NCBI GenBank assembly: GCA_041591635.1
Contig: JBFHRO010000212.1
Location: 1 to 5,650 of the forward strand
Direction: 5' to 3'
Length of the DNA stretch: 5,650 nucleotides
DNA from: JACKOD01 sp041591635
GTDB lineage: Bacteria > Pseudomonadota > Gammaproteobacteria > Pseudomonadales > Oleiphilaceae
Made by a program: the position numbers and the translations under genes. The notes beneath the pieces are model-generated. The model was not told the origin of the DNA. It did no database searches and was given only the letters and a program-made list of their open reading frames with translations. Positions 1 through 5,650 of this stretch are shown here, in pieces; within the stretch, counting starts at the first letter, position 1, and the number at the start of each line of letters is the position of its first letter.

Positions 1-118
1 CAAAACGGTCAACACCTACCGGTACAGAATTTTCGAGAAGTTGTCTATTACCAGTGATGTGGAACTGGCGCTGCTGGCTGTTCGCCACGGGTTGCTGGAA
101 AGCGATCGTTTGAGTTAG
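1..118 (+). CDS. gacA: GacA/UvrY-family response regulator, C-terminal end (partial)
   Basis: The reading frame starting at base 2 is open from the left edge to a TAG at 116-118 and encodes the final 38 residues of a LuxR/FixJ-type response regulator. The segment KTVNTYRYRIFEKL is the recognition helix and following turn of the C-terminal helix-turn-helix, and SDVELALLAVRHGLL is the distinctive tail of GacA/UvrY. In this family the protein is the DNA-binding partner of the sensor kinase GacS/BarA and switches on small RNAs that titrate CsrA/RsmA. The receiver domain and start lie outside the window. Its position directly before uvrC is the classical gammaproteobacterial arrangement and supports the call. 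The TAG is in frame with, and 12 bases before, the uvrC start. Confidence 0.93.
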   Translation, partial: KTVNTYRYRIFEKLSITSDVELALLAVRHGLLESDRLS

Positions 119-130
119 TTTGTCCTCGTT

Positions 131-1951
131 GTGTTCGATTCATCGACGTTTTTAGTTTCATTGACATCCCTTCCTGGCGTATACCGAATGCTTGATGCTG
201 ACGGTGCCGTGCTTTACGTCGGTAAAGCAAGAAACCTGAAAAAGCGTGTTGCCAGCTATTTTCGTGTCTCGGGCCTAAGCCCCAAAACCCGGGCGCTGGT
301 CAAATCTATTGCGCAGATTGAAGTTACTGTTACCAACACAGAAACAGAGGCTTTGTTGCTTGAGAATAATCTGATCAAGCAACTCAAGCCGCCGTTCAAT
401 ATCCTTCTGCGTGACGATAAGACTTATCCCTATATTCAAATCTCTGAACACACCGATTATCCTGCGCTTTATGTCAGGCGCTTTCGCCATTCCAAGCCTA
501 ATAGTCGCGTTTTTGGTCCTTATCCCAGTTCGCATGCTGTGCACGAAAGCATGGCGTTATTGCAAAAACTCTTCAGGATTCGACAGTGTGAGGAGAGTTT
601 TTACCGCAATCGGACTCGACCTTGTTTGCAGCACCAAATAGGTCGATGCAGCGCGCCTTGCGTTGGTTTGATTTCGGTTTCCGAGTACCAGCGAGATCTA
701 GGTAGCACGTTGCTGTTCCTGCAGGGCAGGCGGCCGGAGTTGATCCAGGAGCTTATCGCAGCCATGGACGCTGCAGCAAAGGCGTTAGCTTTCGAGAAGG
801 CGGCGCTCTTGCGCGATCAGATCCATCTGCTGCGTCAACTTCAGGATCGGCAGGTGATAGAAGGGCAGCGTGGAGATGTTGATGTGGTAGCCTTGGCGAG
901 ATCCTCTGGGTCGGTGGTGATTTCGGTGCTGTCGGTGCGCGGCGGCAAGGTCATTGGGCATAAAAACTACTTTCCGCGTGTTGTGCTTGATGAGCCGGAA
1001 GGCGAGATTTTGAATGAGTTTTTGGCGCAGTACTATCTTGGTGGTGCCGGTGCTGCAGACTGCCCCAAAGAAGTTGTGACCTCGCTGGCTGTCGAAGGTG
1101 TAGATGCTTTGCAGCAGGCTTTGGTTGAAAATTGCCGCGGTTTTACCAGGATTCATTCGCGCGTAATCGGGGACAGAGCGGCCTGGTTGCGGCTGAGTCA
1201 GACCAATGCCGAAAAGGCCGTGCGGGCCCGCAATGAGAGTGCAGAGGCAATGGTGCGCCGTCTGACAAGTCTGGCCACATTACTTGACTCGAGCCCCATT
1301 CATCGTATTGAGTGTTTTGATATTTCTCACAGCTCAGGGGAGAAAACCGTAGCCTCCTGTGTTGCATTTGGGGTAGAGGGCCCCATAAAGCGTGATTATC
1401 GCTGTTATAACGTTGAGGGTATAAATTCGGGTGATGATTACGGTGCCATGCGCTTTGCGCTGCGCAAACGGTACCTGAAGCTGGCCGGGGGCAATGGAAT
1501 TCGCCCCGATCTTGTACTGATTGATGGCGGTTTGGGGCAGCTAAAGGCGGCTGAAGAGGTTTTTCAGGATTTGGGGTTGGGCGATGTGGAGTTGCTCGGC
1601 ATTGCTAAAGGTGAAACCCGAAAGGCGGGGTTTGAATACCTGGTAAGAATGCAGACGCACAAAGAAATCCGTTTAGCGGCTGATTCGCCGGTGCTTCACC
1701 TGTTGCAGCAGGTTCGTGATGAGGCGCATCGGTTTGCGATTACTGGCCATCGTCAGCGCAGAGACAAAGCGAGGCGTGAATCGGTGTTAGAGCATATCGA
1801 AGGTGTGGGGGCAAAGCGTCGAAAAGAACTGATCGCCTATTTCGGCGGTATTCGAGGAATAGAAAATGCGGCCATAGAGGAACTGGCAAAAGTCCCTGGA
1901 ATCAGTGCGCGATTGGCAAAAATAATATACAGTCATCTTCATCAGGATTAA
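131..1951 (+). CDS. uvrC: UvrABC excinuclease subunit C
   Basis: This 606-residue protein (E. coli UvrC is 610) makes the two incisions flanking a DNA lesion in nucleotide excision repair after UvrA and UvrB have found the damage. The N-terminal GIY-YIG nuclease, which cuts on the 3' side, spans about residues 14-95, with GVY at 16-18, YVG at 29-31, R39 and E78. Cysteines 153, 165, 173 and 177 have the spacing of the four ligands of the UvrC iron-sulfur cluster. A UvrB-interacting UVR segment lies near 203-237. The RNase H-like nuclease, which cuts on the 5' side, has D397 (FDISH), D436, D465 (IDGG) and H533 (DEAHRFA). Tandem helix-hairpin-helix motifs fill about 552-606. The GTG at 131 is the only usual start codon between the in-frame gacA stop and the conserved FDSSTFL segment. 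No Shine-Dalgarno sequence is evident, so translation may be coupled to gacA. No active-site loss is seen. Confidence 0.98.
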   Translation: MFDSSTFLVSLTSLPGVYRMLDADGAVLYVGKARNLKKRVASYFRVSGLSPKTRALVKSIAQIEVTVTNTETEALLLENNLIKQLKPPFNILLRDDKTYPYIQISEHTDYPALYVRRFRHSKPNSRVFGPYPSSHAVHESMALLQKLFRIRQCEESFYRNRTRPCLQHQIGRCSAPCVGLISVSEYQRDLGSTLLFLQGRRPELIQELIAAMDAAAKALAFEKAALLRDQIHLLRQLQDRQVIEGQRGDVDVVALARSSGSVVISVLSVRGGKVIGHKNYFPRVVLDEPEGEILNEFLAQYYLGGAGAADCPKEVVTSLAVEGVDALQQALVENCRGFTRIHSRVIGDRAAWLRLSQTNAEKAVRARNESAEAMVRRLTSLATLLDSSPIHRIECFDISHSSGEKTVASCVAFGVEGPIKRDYRCYNVEGINSGDDYGAMRFALRKRYLKLAGGNGIRPDLVLIDGGLGQLKAAEEVFQDLGLGDVELLGIAKGETRKAGFEYLVRMQTHKEIRLAADSPVLHLLQQVRDEAHRFAITGHRQRRDKARRESVLEHIEGVGAKRRKELIAYFGGIRGIENAAIEELAKVPGISARLAKIIYSHLHQD

Positions 1952-1964
1952 CGCAGTATTTTTC

Positions 1965-2516
1965 ATGAGCTTACCTAATCTACTGACGCTGTCACGAATA
2001 CTTCTCATCCCGGTTTTTGTGGTGGTTTATTATCTGCCGGGACAAAATGCCCATGTCACGGCCGCTTTTTTGTTTGCTTTGGGTGGATTTACCGATTGGC
2101 TGGACGGGTATCTGGCGCGTCGCATGAATCAATCCACGCCCTTTGGGGCCTTCCTTGATCCGGTTGCAGACAAGCTTATGGTCGCTACCGCCTTGGTGAT
2201 TATTGTCGAAGAATACAGTGTGATTTACGTTACCTTGCCGGCAATGGTGATCATAGGCAGGGAGATTGTTATTTCGGCGCTGCGCGAATGGATGGCCGAA
2301 ATGGGCAAGCGGGCCAGTGTGGCCGTGTCTTATATCGGCAAGATCAAGACAGCGGCTCAAATGTGGGCGATCATCTTGTTGCTGGCGGGAGCGGCGTGGG
2401 ATTGGGTGTCGGTAACCGGAGGGGTGCTCCTGTACGGTGCGGCGATGCTTACCTTGTGGTCGATGATTCTGTACCTCAAAGCGGCTTGGCCGGAATTCAG
2501 AAAGAGCGCCGTTTAA
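1965..2516 (+). CDS. pgsA: CDP-diacylglycerol–glycerol-3-phosphate 3-phosphatidyltransferase
   Basis: This 183-residue inner-membrane enzyme transfers the phosphatidyl group from CDP-diacylglycerol to sn-glycerol-3-phosphate. The product is phosphatidylglycerophosphate, precursor of phosphatidylglycerol and cardiolipin. The CDP-alcohol phosphatidyltransferase signature is complete: D44, D47, G48, A51, R52, G61, D65 and D69, inside TDWLDGYLARR and FGAFLDPVADK. The segments GREIVISALREWMAEMGKR and LTLWSMILYL are typical of PgsA rather than of other CDP-alcohol transferases. Hydrophobic stretches near 8-24, 30-43, 71-98, 127-142 and 150-170 fit a multi-pass protein. The ATG at 1965 gives the usual short N-terminus (SLPNLLTLSR). 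It follows the uvrC stop by 13 bases without an obvious Shine-Dalgarno sequence, suggesting coupling to uvrC. No terminator hairpin is seen after it, so some read-through into the tRNA genes is possible. Confidence 0.97.
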   Translation: MSLPNLLTLSRILLIPVFVVVYYLPGQNAHVTAAFLFALGGFTDWLDGYLARRMNQSTPFGAFLDPVADKLMVATALVIIVEEYSVIYVTLPAMVIIGREIVISALREWMAEMGKRASVAVSYIGKIKTAAQMWAIILLLAGAAWDWVSVTGGVLLYGAAMLTLWSMILYLKAAWPEFRKSAV

Positions 2517-2574
2517 TGGCTTGTCGTGATGAGCTAAGAGAAGGAAAAAATTACGGTTTGGGTAAAAAATCTGG

Positions 2575-2602
2575 TTGACTTAAAAACGCATCAAGGTAAT
2601 AT
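2575..2602 (+). promoter_or_regulatory. Sigma-70 promoter of the tRNA cluster
   Basis: A -35 hexamer TTGACT (2575-2580, five of six consensus bases) and a -10 hexamer TAATAT (2597-2602) are separated by 16 bases. A GC-rich GCGCC follows at 2605-2609, between the -10 and the probable start point, about 7 bases before the mature tRNA-Gly. Strong hexamers with a GC-rich discriminator are the known pattern of stable-RNA promoters under stringent (ppGpp) control; that regulation here is inferred. Confidence 0.8.
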
Positions 2603-2615
2603 ATGCGCCACTTAA

Positions 2616-2691
<76 letters not shown>

Positions 2692-2697
2692 AATTTT

Positions 2698-2722
2698 AAA
2701 CCCGACAAGATCGGGTTTTTTT
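2698..2722 (+). terminator. Intrinsic terminator between tRNA-Gly and tRNA-Cys
   Basis: The sequence AAACCCGA (2698-2705), a five-base loop CAAGA, and TCGGGTTT (2711-2718) form a perfect 8-base-pair hairpin. Its 3' arm runs into an unbroken tract of seven T residues (2716-2722). This is the standard form of a Rho-independent terminator and would end transcripts just after the tRNA-Gly CCA. Since tRNA-Cys and tRNA-Leu follow without a clear promoter of their own, it may act as a partial terminator. It could also define the 3' end of a separate tRNA-Gly transcript. Confidence 0.8.
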
Positions 2723-2756
2723 ACAGCAAAAATCAAGCACGACTAAATCAGATTCA

Positions 2757-2830
2757 GGCGCGATAGCAAAGCGGTTATGCTCCGGATTGCAAATCCGTTT
2801 AGCCCGGTTCGACTCCGGGTCGCGCCTCCA
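2757..2830 (+). tRNA. cysT: tRNA-Cys (anticodon GCA)
   Basis: The gene is 74 bases long. The acceptor stem GGCGCGA (2757-2763) pairs with TCGCGCC (2820-2826), followed by T and encoded CCA (2828-2830). The D arm has the short three-pair stem GCA/TGC usual for tRNA-Cys. The anticodon loop TTGCAAA carries GCA at 2789-2791, and the T arm is CCCGG/CCGGG around TTCGACT. The discriminator base U, a known identity element for cysteinyl-tRNA synthetase, is present. The outermost anticodon-stem pair is C2782 opposite T2798, a mismatch where E. coli cysT (from memory) has G·U. Its place after tRNA-Gly is the conserved order. Confidence 0.97.
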
Positions 2831-2862
2831 CTTATTCCAGTGATCTTCTATTTCAGAGATAA

Positions 2863-2951
2863 GCCCGGGTGGCGAAACTGGTAGACGCAAGGGATTTAAA
2901 ATCCCTCGGTTGCTAACAACCGTGCCGGTTCGATTCCGGCCCCGGGCACCA
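2863..2951 (+). tRNA. leuZ: tRNA-Leu (anticodon TAA)
   Basis: This is an 89-base class II tRNA. The acceptor stem GCCCGGG (2863-2869) pairs perfectly with CCCGGGC (2941-2947), followed by discriminator A and encoded CCA (2949-2951). The anticodon stem AGGGA/TCCCT holds the loop TTTAAAA with TAA at 2897-2899, reading UUA and UUG. The long variable arm expected for leucine tRNAs is a six-pair hairpin, CGGTTG/CAACCG, at 2907-2922. It is the last gene of the Gly-Cys-Leu cluster. No clear intrinsic terminator was found in the 150 bases after it. Confidence 0.98.
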
Positions 2952-3102
2952 CCGTATCCTTTTCAAACTATTTCATCGAGTTTCAAGCCGTCCCAGGCCC
3001 CTCTTGTGGCCAAAATCGCTATGCGACTAAATGACAAACTATCAGTTGGATTACAGGTAGTCACTGAGGTTAGCAATGCGAAACCAACAGCAAATGTGCC
3101 TT

Positions 3103-3378
3103 TTATTTCCAATGACATTTCTCATTTGCTTCTTCTAGCTCTGGCATATCAACATTGGCTAACCTGTTCTTCAAGTCGGAGAAGCTATTAGACAGTGCAA
3201 ACTCTCGTCCAATCACATAGAGGCTATCACGGGAATTTGCATACTCACTAAGTAGATAATTGATGAGATTTACTATCCAGTCTGGTCCGTCTTTGGGGGC
3301 CGTTACGCCCCTTTCATGTATTAATTCGATTTTGAGAATGCACAAAAAGTATTGTATTGCATATTCTTTATATTCCAT
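3103..3378 (-). CDS. Small hypothetical protein, possibly an accessory gene or gene remnant
   Basis: I do not recognise this 91-residue ORF. It is soluble in character, with no signal peptide or long membrane segment. It begins MEYKEYAIQYFLCILKIEL, probably a helix, has a middle part with PDWIVNLINYLLSEYA, and ends in a charged tail. Its mixture of residues looks protein-like rather than like an antisense shadow, and no other convincing gene competes for this stretch. A purine-rich GGAAAAG lies just before the ATG (3381-3387 on the + strand numbering), a plausible but weak ribosome binding site. GC is about 41% across 3121-3360, clearly lower than in gabD or uvrC, which hints at acquired or relaxed sequence. 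It lies 118 bases downstream of gabD on the same strand and converges with the tRNA cluster. A protein-like stretch in another frame just upstream raises the possibility that it is the 3' part of a frameshifted gene. The 151 bases between it and tRNA-Leu hold nothing I can identify. Confidence 0.5.
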   Translation of the reverse strand: MEYKEYAIQYFLCILKIELIHERGVTAPKDGPDWIVNLINYLLSEYANSRDSLYVIGREFALSNSFSDLKNRLANVDMPELEEANEKCHWK

Positions 3379-3496
3379 GTCTTTTCCAGTGTTGAGTTGG
3401 CTCCGGACACTACAAACGGTGTTGGATTATCTCCCACGCTGGCAATAGCGTTCCAGACAACCCTGGTCTTGAGTGGAGGATGTGTTTGCCTTTTTG

Positions 3497-4945
3497 CTAG
3501 GCCAGCCCGCCAATGCAAACGTATTTGATATCAAGATAGTCTTGAATTCCGTAGCTTGATCCTTCGCGGCCGTGGCCGGATTCCTTTACCCCTCCAAAGG
3601 GGGCCATGGCGTTGGATACTATCCCTTCGTTGATGCCGACGATACCGCATTCCAGGGCCTCGGCGACACGCCACTGGCGCGCCGTGTCCCCAGTATAAAA
3701 ATAGTTTGCAAGCCCTTGGTTCGTATGGTTAGCCATTGCTATTGCCTCGGCTTCGGTGCTGAACTCACAGACTGCAGCAACAGGCCCAAAAATTTCCTCG
3801 TTGAAGGCTTTCATGCTGGCATTGACCCCGCCGAGGACGGTTGGTTCGTAAAAGCAGGGGCCCTGAGTGGCTTGTTTGCCGCCGGTGATGAGTGTAGCCC
3901 CTTTGGCGAGGGCATCCTCGACGATCCCTGCAACTTTTTTCACGGCAGCAGGATTTATGAGTGGTCCGAGTGTGGTATTCGGGTTTAGTCCGTCGCCAAG
4001 GTGATAATCCTTCACACGAGCCGCCAGTTTGGTGATGAAGTGGTCGTAGATGCTGGTGTGCACCAAAAAACGGTTGGCGCTGACGCAGGTTTGTCCTGCG
4101 TTGCGGAATTTGGCTTTCAAGGCGCCTTCGATGGCGGCTTCAAGGTCGGCATCTTCAAAGACAATGAAGGCTGCATTGCCCCCCAGCTCCATCGAGGTTC
4201 TTTTGCAGGTGGTGGCGCTTTGTTGCAAAAGTTGTTTGCCAACGGGCGTTGAGCCGGTGAACGTGATCTTGCGTACCAAGGGGTTTTCGGTGAGTTCGGT
4301 GGCTATGTCTCTTGCTCCTGTGACTATGTTGAGGACGCCGGCAGGAATGCCCGCTTTTTCTGCCAGCACACCCAGTGCCAGCGCCGAAAGCGGTGTTTCA
4401 CTGGCGGGGCGGCATACAATGGTGCAGCCGGCAGCCAGTGCAGGCGCAATCTTGCGCGTCAGCATGGCATTGGGGAAATTCCAGGGCGTTATGGCGCCGA
4501 CAACGCCAACAGGCTGCTTCAGTGTGATCAAGCGTTTGTCACGGGACGGGGCGGCGATGATATCGCCCTGAATGCGCCTGGCTTCTTCGGCGAACCATTC
4601 AATATAGCTTGCGCCGTAGCGGATTTCGGCTTCGGCTTCGGCCACTGGTTTGCCTTGTTCACAGGTCAAGATCTGCGCCAGATCGTAGCGATTGGCAAGA
4701 ATCAGATCGTGCCAGGCACGCAACAGATGGGCGCGTTCTGTGGCAGATGTGTTGCGCCAGGTTTGACCGGCCGCGTGGGCGGCAATGATTGCCTGTTTTG
4801 ACTCGGCTCGTCCGAGGATGGGTACTGTGGCGATAGTGATGCCGGTGGCCGGGTTGGTGACTTCCAGACGACTATCCGCATCAATCCAGGAGCCATTGAT
4901 ATAGCATTGGGTAGCGAGCAAGCTCGGGTTGTGTAGATTCAGCAT
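3497..4945 (-). CDS. gabD: Succinate-semialdehyde dehydrogenase (GabD-type aldehyde dehydrogenase)
   Basis: This 482-residue enzyme, the same length as E. coli GabD, belongs to the aldehyde dehydrogenase superfamily. It oxidises succinate semialdehyde to succinate in the cytoplasm, usually with NADP+, the last step of 4-aminobutyrate (GABA) breakdown into the TCA cycle. Visible landmarks are TPWNFP with oxyanion-hole N156, the nucleotide-binding turn FTGSTPVG (229-236), general base E253 (MELGGN), catalytic C287 (RNAGQTC) and EEIFGP (383-388). IVGINEGIVSN and APFGGVKESGHGREGS, with the closing IKYVCIG, are specific to the GabD subgroup. S182 sits where NAD-preferring relatives often have Glu, which fits NADP use (inference). 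Two oddities are R179 in place of the near-universal Lys of the KPA motif, and S289 where E. coli GabD has the second Cys of TCVC. The start is fixed by a good Shine-Dalgarno sequence. No gabT transaminase is in the window, so the exact aldehyde is assigned by similarity; a glutarate-semialdehyde role is a possible alternative. Confidence 0.93.
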   Translation of the reverse strand: MLNLHNPSLLATQCYINGSWIDADSRLEVTNPATGITIATVPILGRAESKQAIIAAHAAGQTWRNTSATERAHLLRAWHDLILANRYDLAQILTCEQGKPVAEAEAEIRYGASYIEWFAEEARRIQGDIIAAPSRDKRLITLKQPVGVVGAITPWNFPNAMLTRKIAPALAAGCTIVCRPASETPLSALALGVLAEKAGIPAGVLNIVTGARDIATELTENPLVRKITFTGSTPVGKQLLQQSATTCKRTSMELGGNAAFIVFEDADLEAAIEGALKAKFRNAGQTCVSANRFLVHTSIYDHFITKLAARVKDYHLGDGLNPNTTLGPLINPAAVKKVAGIVEDALAKGATLITGGKQATQGPCFYEPTVLGGVNASMKAFNEEIFGPVAAVCEFSTEAEAIAMANHTNQGLANYFYTGDTARQWRVAEALECGIVGINEGIVSNAMAPFGGVKESGHGREGSSYGIQDYLDIKYVCIGGLA

Positions 4946-4953
4946 GATTGGAG

Positions 4954-4958
4954 CTCCT
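4954..4958 (-). promoter_or_regulatory. Ribosome binding site of gabD
   Basis: On the - strand AGGAG lies 8 bases before the ATG at 4945. It is a strong, well-spaced Shine-Dalgarno sequence that settles the gabD start. It falls in the 24-base gap after the DUF1232 stop codon. Confidence 0.85.
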
Positions 4959-4969
4959 GAACAGGATCG

Positions 4970-5356
4970 TTAGTTGACGAAAAAGTAAACTGTGGTCGCA
5001 ATCATGGCGGCCCATAAAAACAGAAAGCCCAAGGTGCCTGCAAGCAGGTACTTTCGAAACCTTAGCGGAGTGTCTTGGGGGCGCTGCTGATACTCGAGCC
5101 AGAGTGTTTCGGGTACTGTTTTGGAGATGAGCCACAGGCCAACGGGAATGATGACCAGCTCATCCAGCAAACCGGCAACAGGAATAATATCTGCGACCAG
5201 ATCGACGGGGCTGATAATGTACAGCGCAAGAAGCAGTGCTAACACTTTGGTCAGGACAGGGGTGCGGGAATCTCGCAGCAACAGTGCTATGAGGCCGAAG
5301 TTTTTCCATAGACGAGCGAGCTTGAGTCGTACAGGGTTTATGTTGAATAGGTTCAT
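4970..5356 (-). CDS. DUF1232 (YkvA-like) small membrane protein
   Basis: This 128-residue protein carries the DUF1232 core at about residues 30-75. It is recognised by YIISPVDLVADIIPVAG (46-62), the family's alternating aspartate and hydrophobic pattern, followed by LLDELVIIPVGLWL. Hydrophobic stretches near 34-48, 56-78 and 104-126 suggest an inner-membrane protein with a membrane-anchored C-terminus; the molecular function of the family is not established to my knowledge. I chose the ATG at 5356 because the product then starts MNLFNINPVRLKLARLW. The in-frame ATG at 5458 would add 34 residues that do not look like a DUF1232 N-terminus. The AAGAAG before the chosen ATG is only a weak ribosome binding site. 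Its stop lies 24 bases before gabD, so the two are probably co-transcribed. No confident promoter was found in the 137 bases upstream. Confidence 0.85.
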   Translation of the reverse strand: MNLFNINPVRLKLARLWKNFGLIALLLRDSRTPVLTKVLALLLALYIISPVDLVADIIPVAGLLDELVIIPVGLWLISKTVPETLWLEYQQRPQDTPLRFRKYLLAGTLGFLFLWAAMIATTVYFFVN

Positions 5357-5493
5357 TTGCTTCTTGTTGGGCGCCGTTTTGTTGAATGAAATGAAAGAGT
5401 AAGTTCTTTGTTGGCTACATGGGCTGGCTGCATTGCTACACAGAGGAGACTTGTCCATAATGCCAAAATCCTACGCCTAGTTGGATGTCTAAT

Positions 5494-5650
5494 CTACGTG
5501 AGGGAATGATCTGTCAATGAAGTATCTGAAAAATTTTCCGGTACTGGAAAATGGGTTTTAAACCATTCTCCTTTGGCAATAACAACTGAAAAATGGTTTG
5601 GTCCATATTCACTTGCCACTGTCTTATCAGATTTTACCCCGGATCCAACC
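5494..5650 (-). CDS. Unrecognised protein, C-terminal end (partial)
   Basis: On the - strand one frame is open from the right edge of the window to a TAG at 5494-5496, giving 51 residues. It includes SEYGPNHFSVVIAKGEWF and FPVPENFSD, which look like real protein, with aromatic residues spaced through a beta-rich stretch. No start codon is needed because the gene would begin beyond the window. I do not recognise a family. The sequence is AT-rich. The stop is 137 bases before the DUF1232 start, so a separate transcription unit or an operon member are both possible. A chance open frame of this length cannot be excluded. Confidence 0.45.
   Translation of the reverse strand, partial: VGSGVKSDKTVASEYGPNHFSVVIAKGEWFKTHFPVPENFSDTSLTDHSLT

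Noticed and set aside
785..1156. 123-codon open frame on the - strand inside uvrC
   Set aside because: It lies entirely antisense to a confidently identified uvrC and shows no family features.
2721..2749. Possible promoter for tRNA-Cys (TTACAG with TAAATC, 17-base gap)
   Set aside because: Both hexamers match the consensus poorly, and the first overlaps the terminator T tract.
2996..3011. GGCC/GGCC inverted repeat after tRNA-Leu as a terminator
   Set aside because: The stem is only four pairs and no T tract follows on either strand.
2910..3191. 93-codon open frame on the + strand starting inside tRNA-Leu
   Set aside because: Its start and first residues are the tRNA-Leu T arm and acceptor, and its end overlaps the better - strand ORF; nothing in the middle looks conserved.
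3436..3451. ACGCT/AGCGT hairpin downstream of gabD as its terminator
   Set aside because: It has five pairs but no T tract after it on the - strand.
2931..3500. Duplicated tRNA-Leu 3' end as an attachment site (attR) for an integrated element
   Set aside because: I saw no second copy of the T-arm and acceptor sequence downstream, and no integrase gene.
4050..4571. 173-codon open frame on the + strand inside gabD
   Set aside because: It is antisense to gabD; its Ser/Ala/Leu-rich content is what the complement of this gene gives, with no recognisable domain.
5357..5458. Longer start for the DUF1232 protein at 5458
   Set aside because: The extra 34 residues are Ser/Cys-rich and unlike the family's N-terminus; the internal ATG at 5356 gives a natural beginning.

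Overview
The window reads as chromosome from a gammaproteobacterium, probably a Pseudomonas- or Cellvibrionales-like lineage (the finer placement is inference). The evidence is the order gacA/uvrY end – uvrC – pgsA – tRNA-Gly – tRNA-Cys – tRNA-Leu on the + strand, which matches the known uvrY-uvrC-pgsA-glyW-cysT-leuZ layout of E. coli and its pseudomonad equivalent. The encoded proteins also match remembered gammaproteobacterial homologues along their whole length.

Left part (1-2516, + strand): the last 38 residues of a GacA/UvrY-type response regulator, then uvrC (nucleotide excision repair nuclease, GTG start 12 bases later), then pgsA (phosphatidylglycerophosphate synthase, 13 bases later). 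The tight spacing and lack of clear ribosome binding sites suggest one translationally coupled operon.

Middle (2575-2951, + strand): a strong stable-RNA-type promoter, then tRNA-Gly(GCC), tRNA-Cys(GCA) and tRNA-Leu(TAA), all with encoded CCA. A textbook intrinsic terminator sits between the Gly and Cys genes, which is odd for a cluster expected to be co-transcribed.

Junction (2952-3496): an AT-richer stretch with one unrecognised 91-codon ORF on the - strand (about 41% GC over 3121-3360). A second protein-like open frame lies just upstream of it, so this may be a small accessory gene or the remains of one next to the tRNA-Leu gene.

Right part (3497-5650, - strand): a small DUF1232 membrane protein gene followed 24 bases later by gabD (succinate-semialdehyde dehydrogenase), probably one operon. 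At the window edge is the C-terminal end of another unrecognised - strand CDS. The - strand genes converge on the tRNA cluster.

I see no CRISPR array, insertion sequence, phage gene or clear new system. The points worth a second look are the terminator inside the tRNA cluster, the orphan ORF beside it, active-site-region substitutions in GabD, and a mismatch in the tRNA-Cys anticodon stem.
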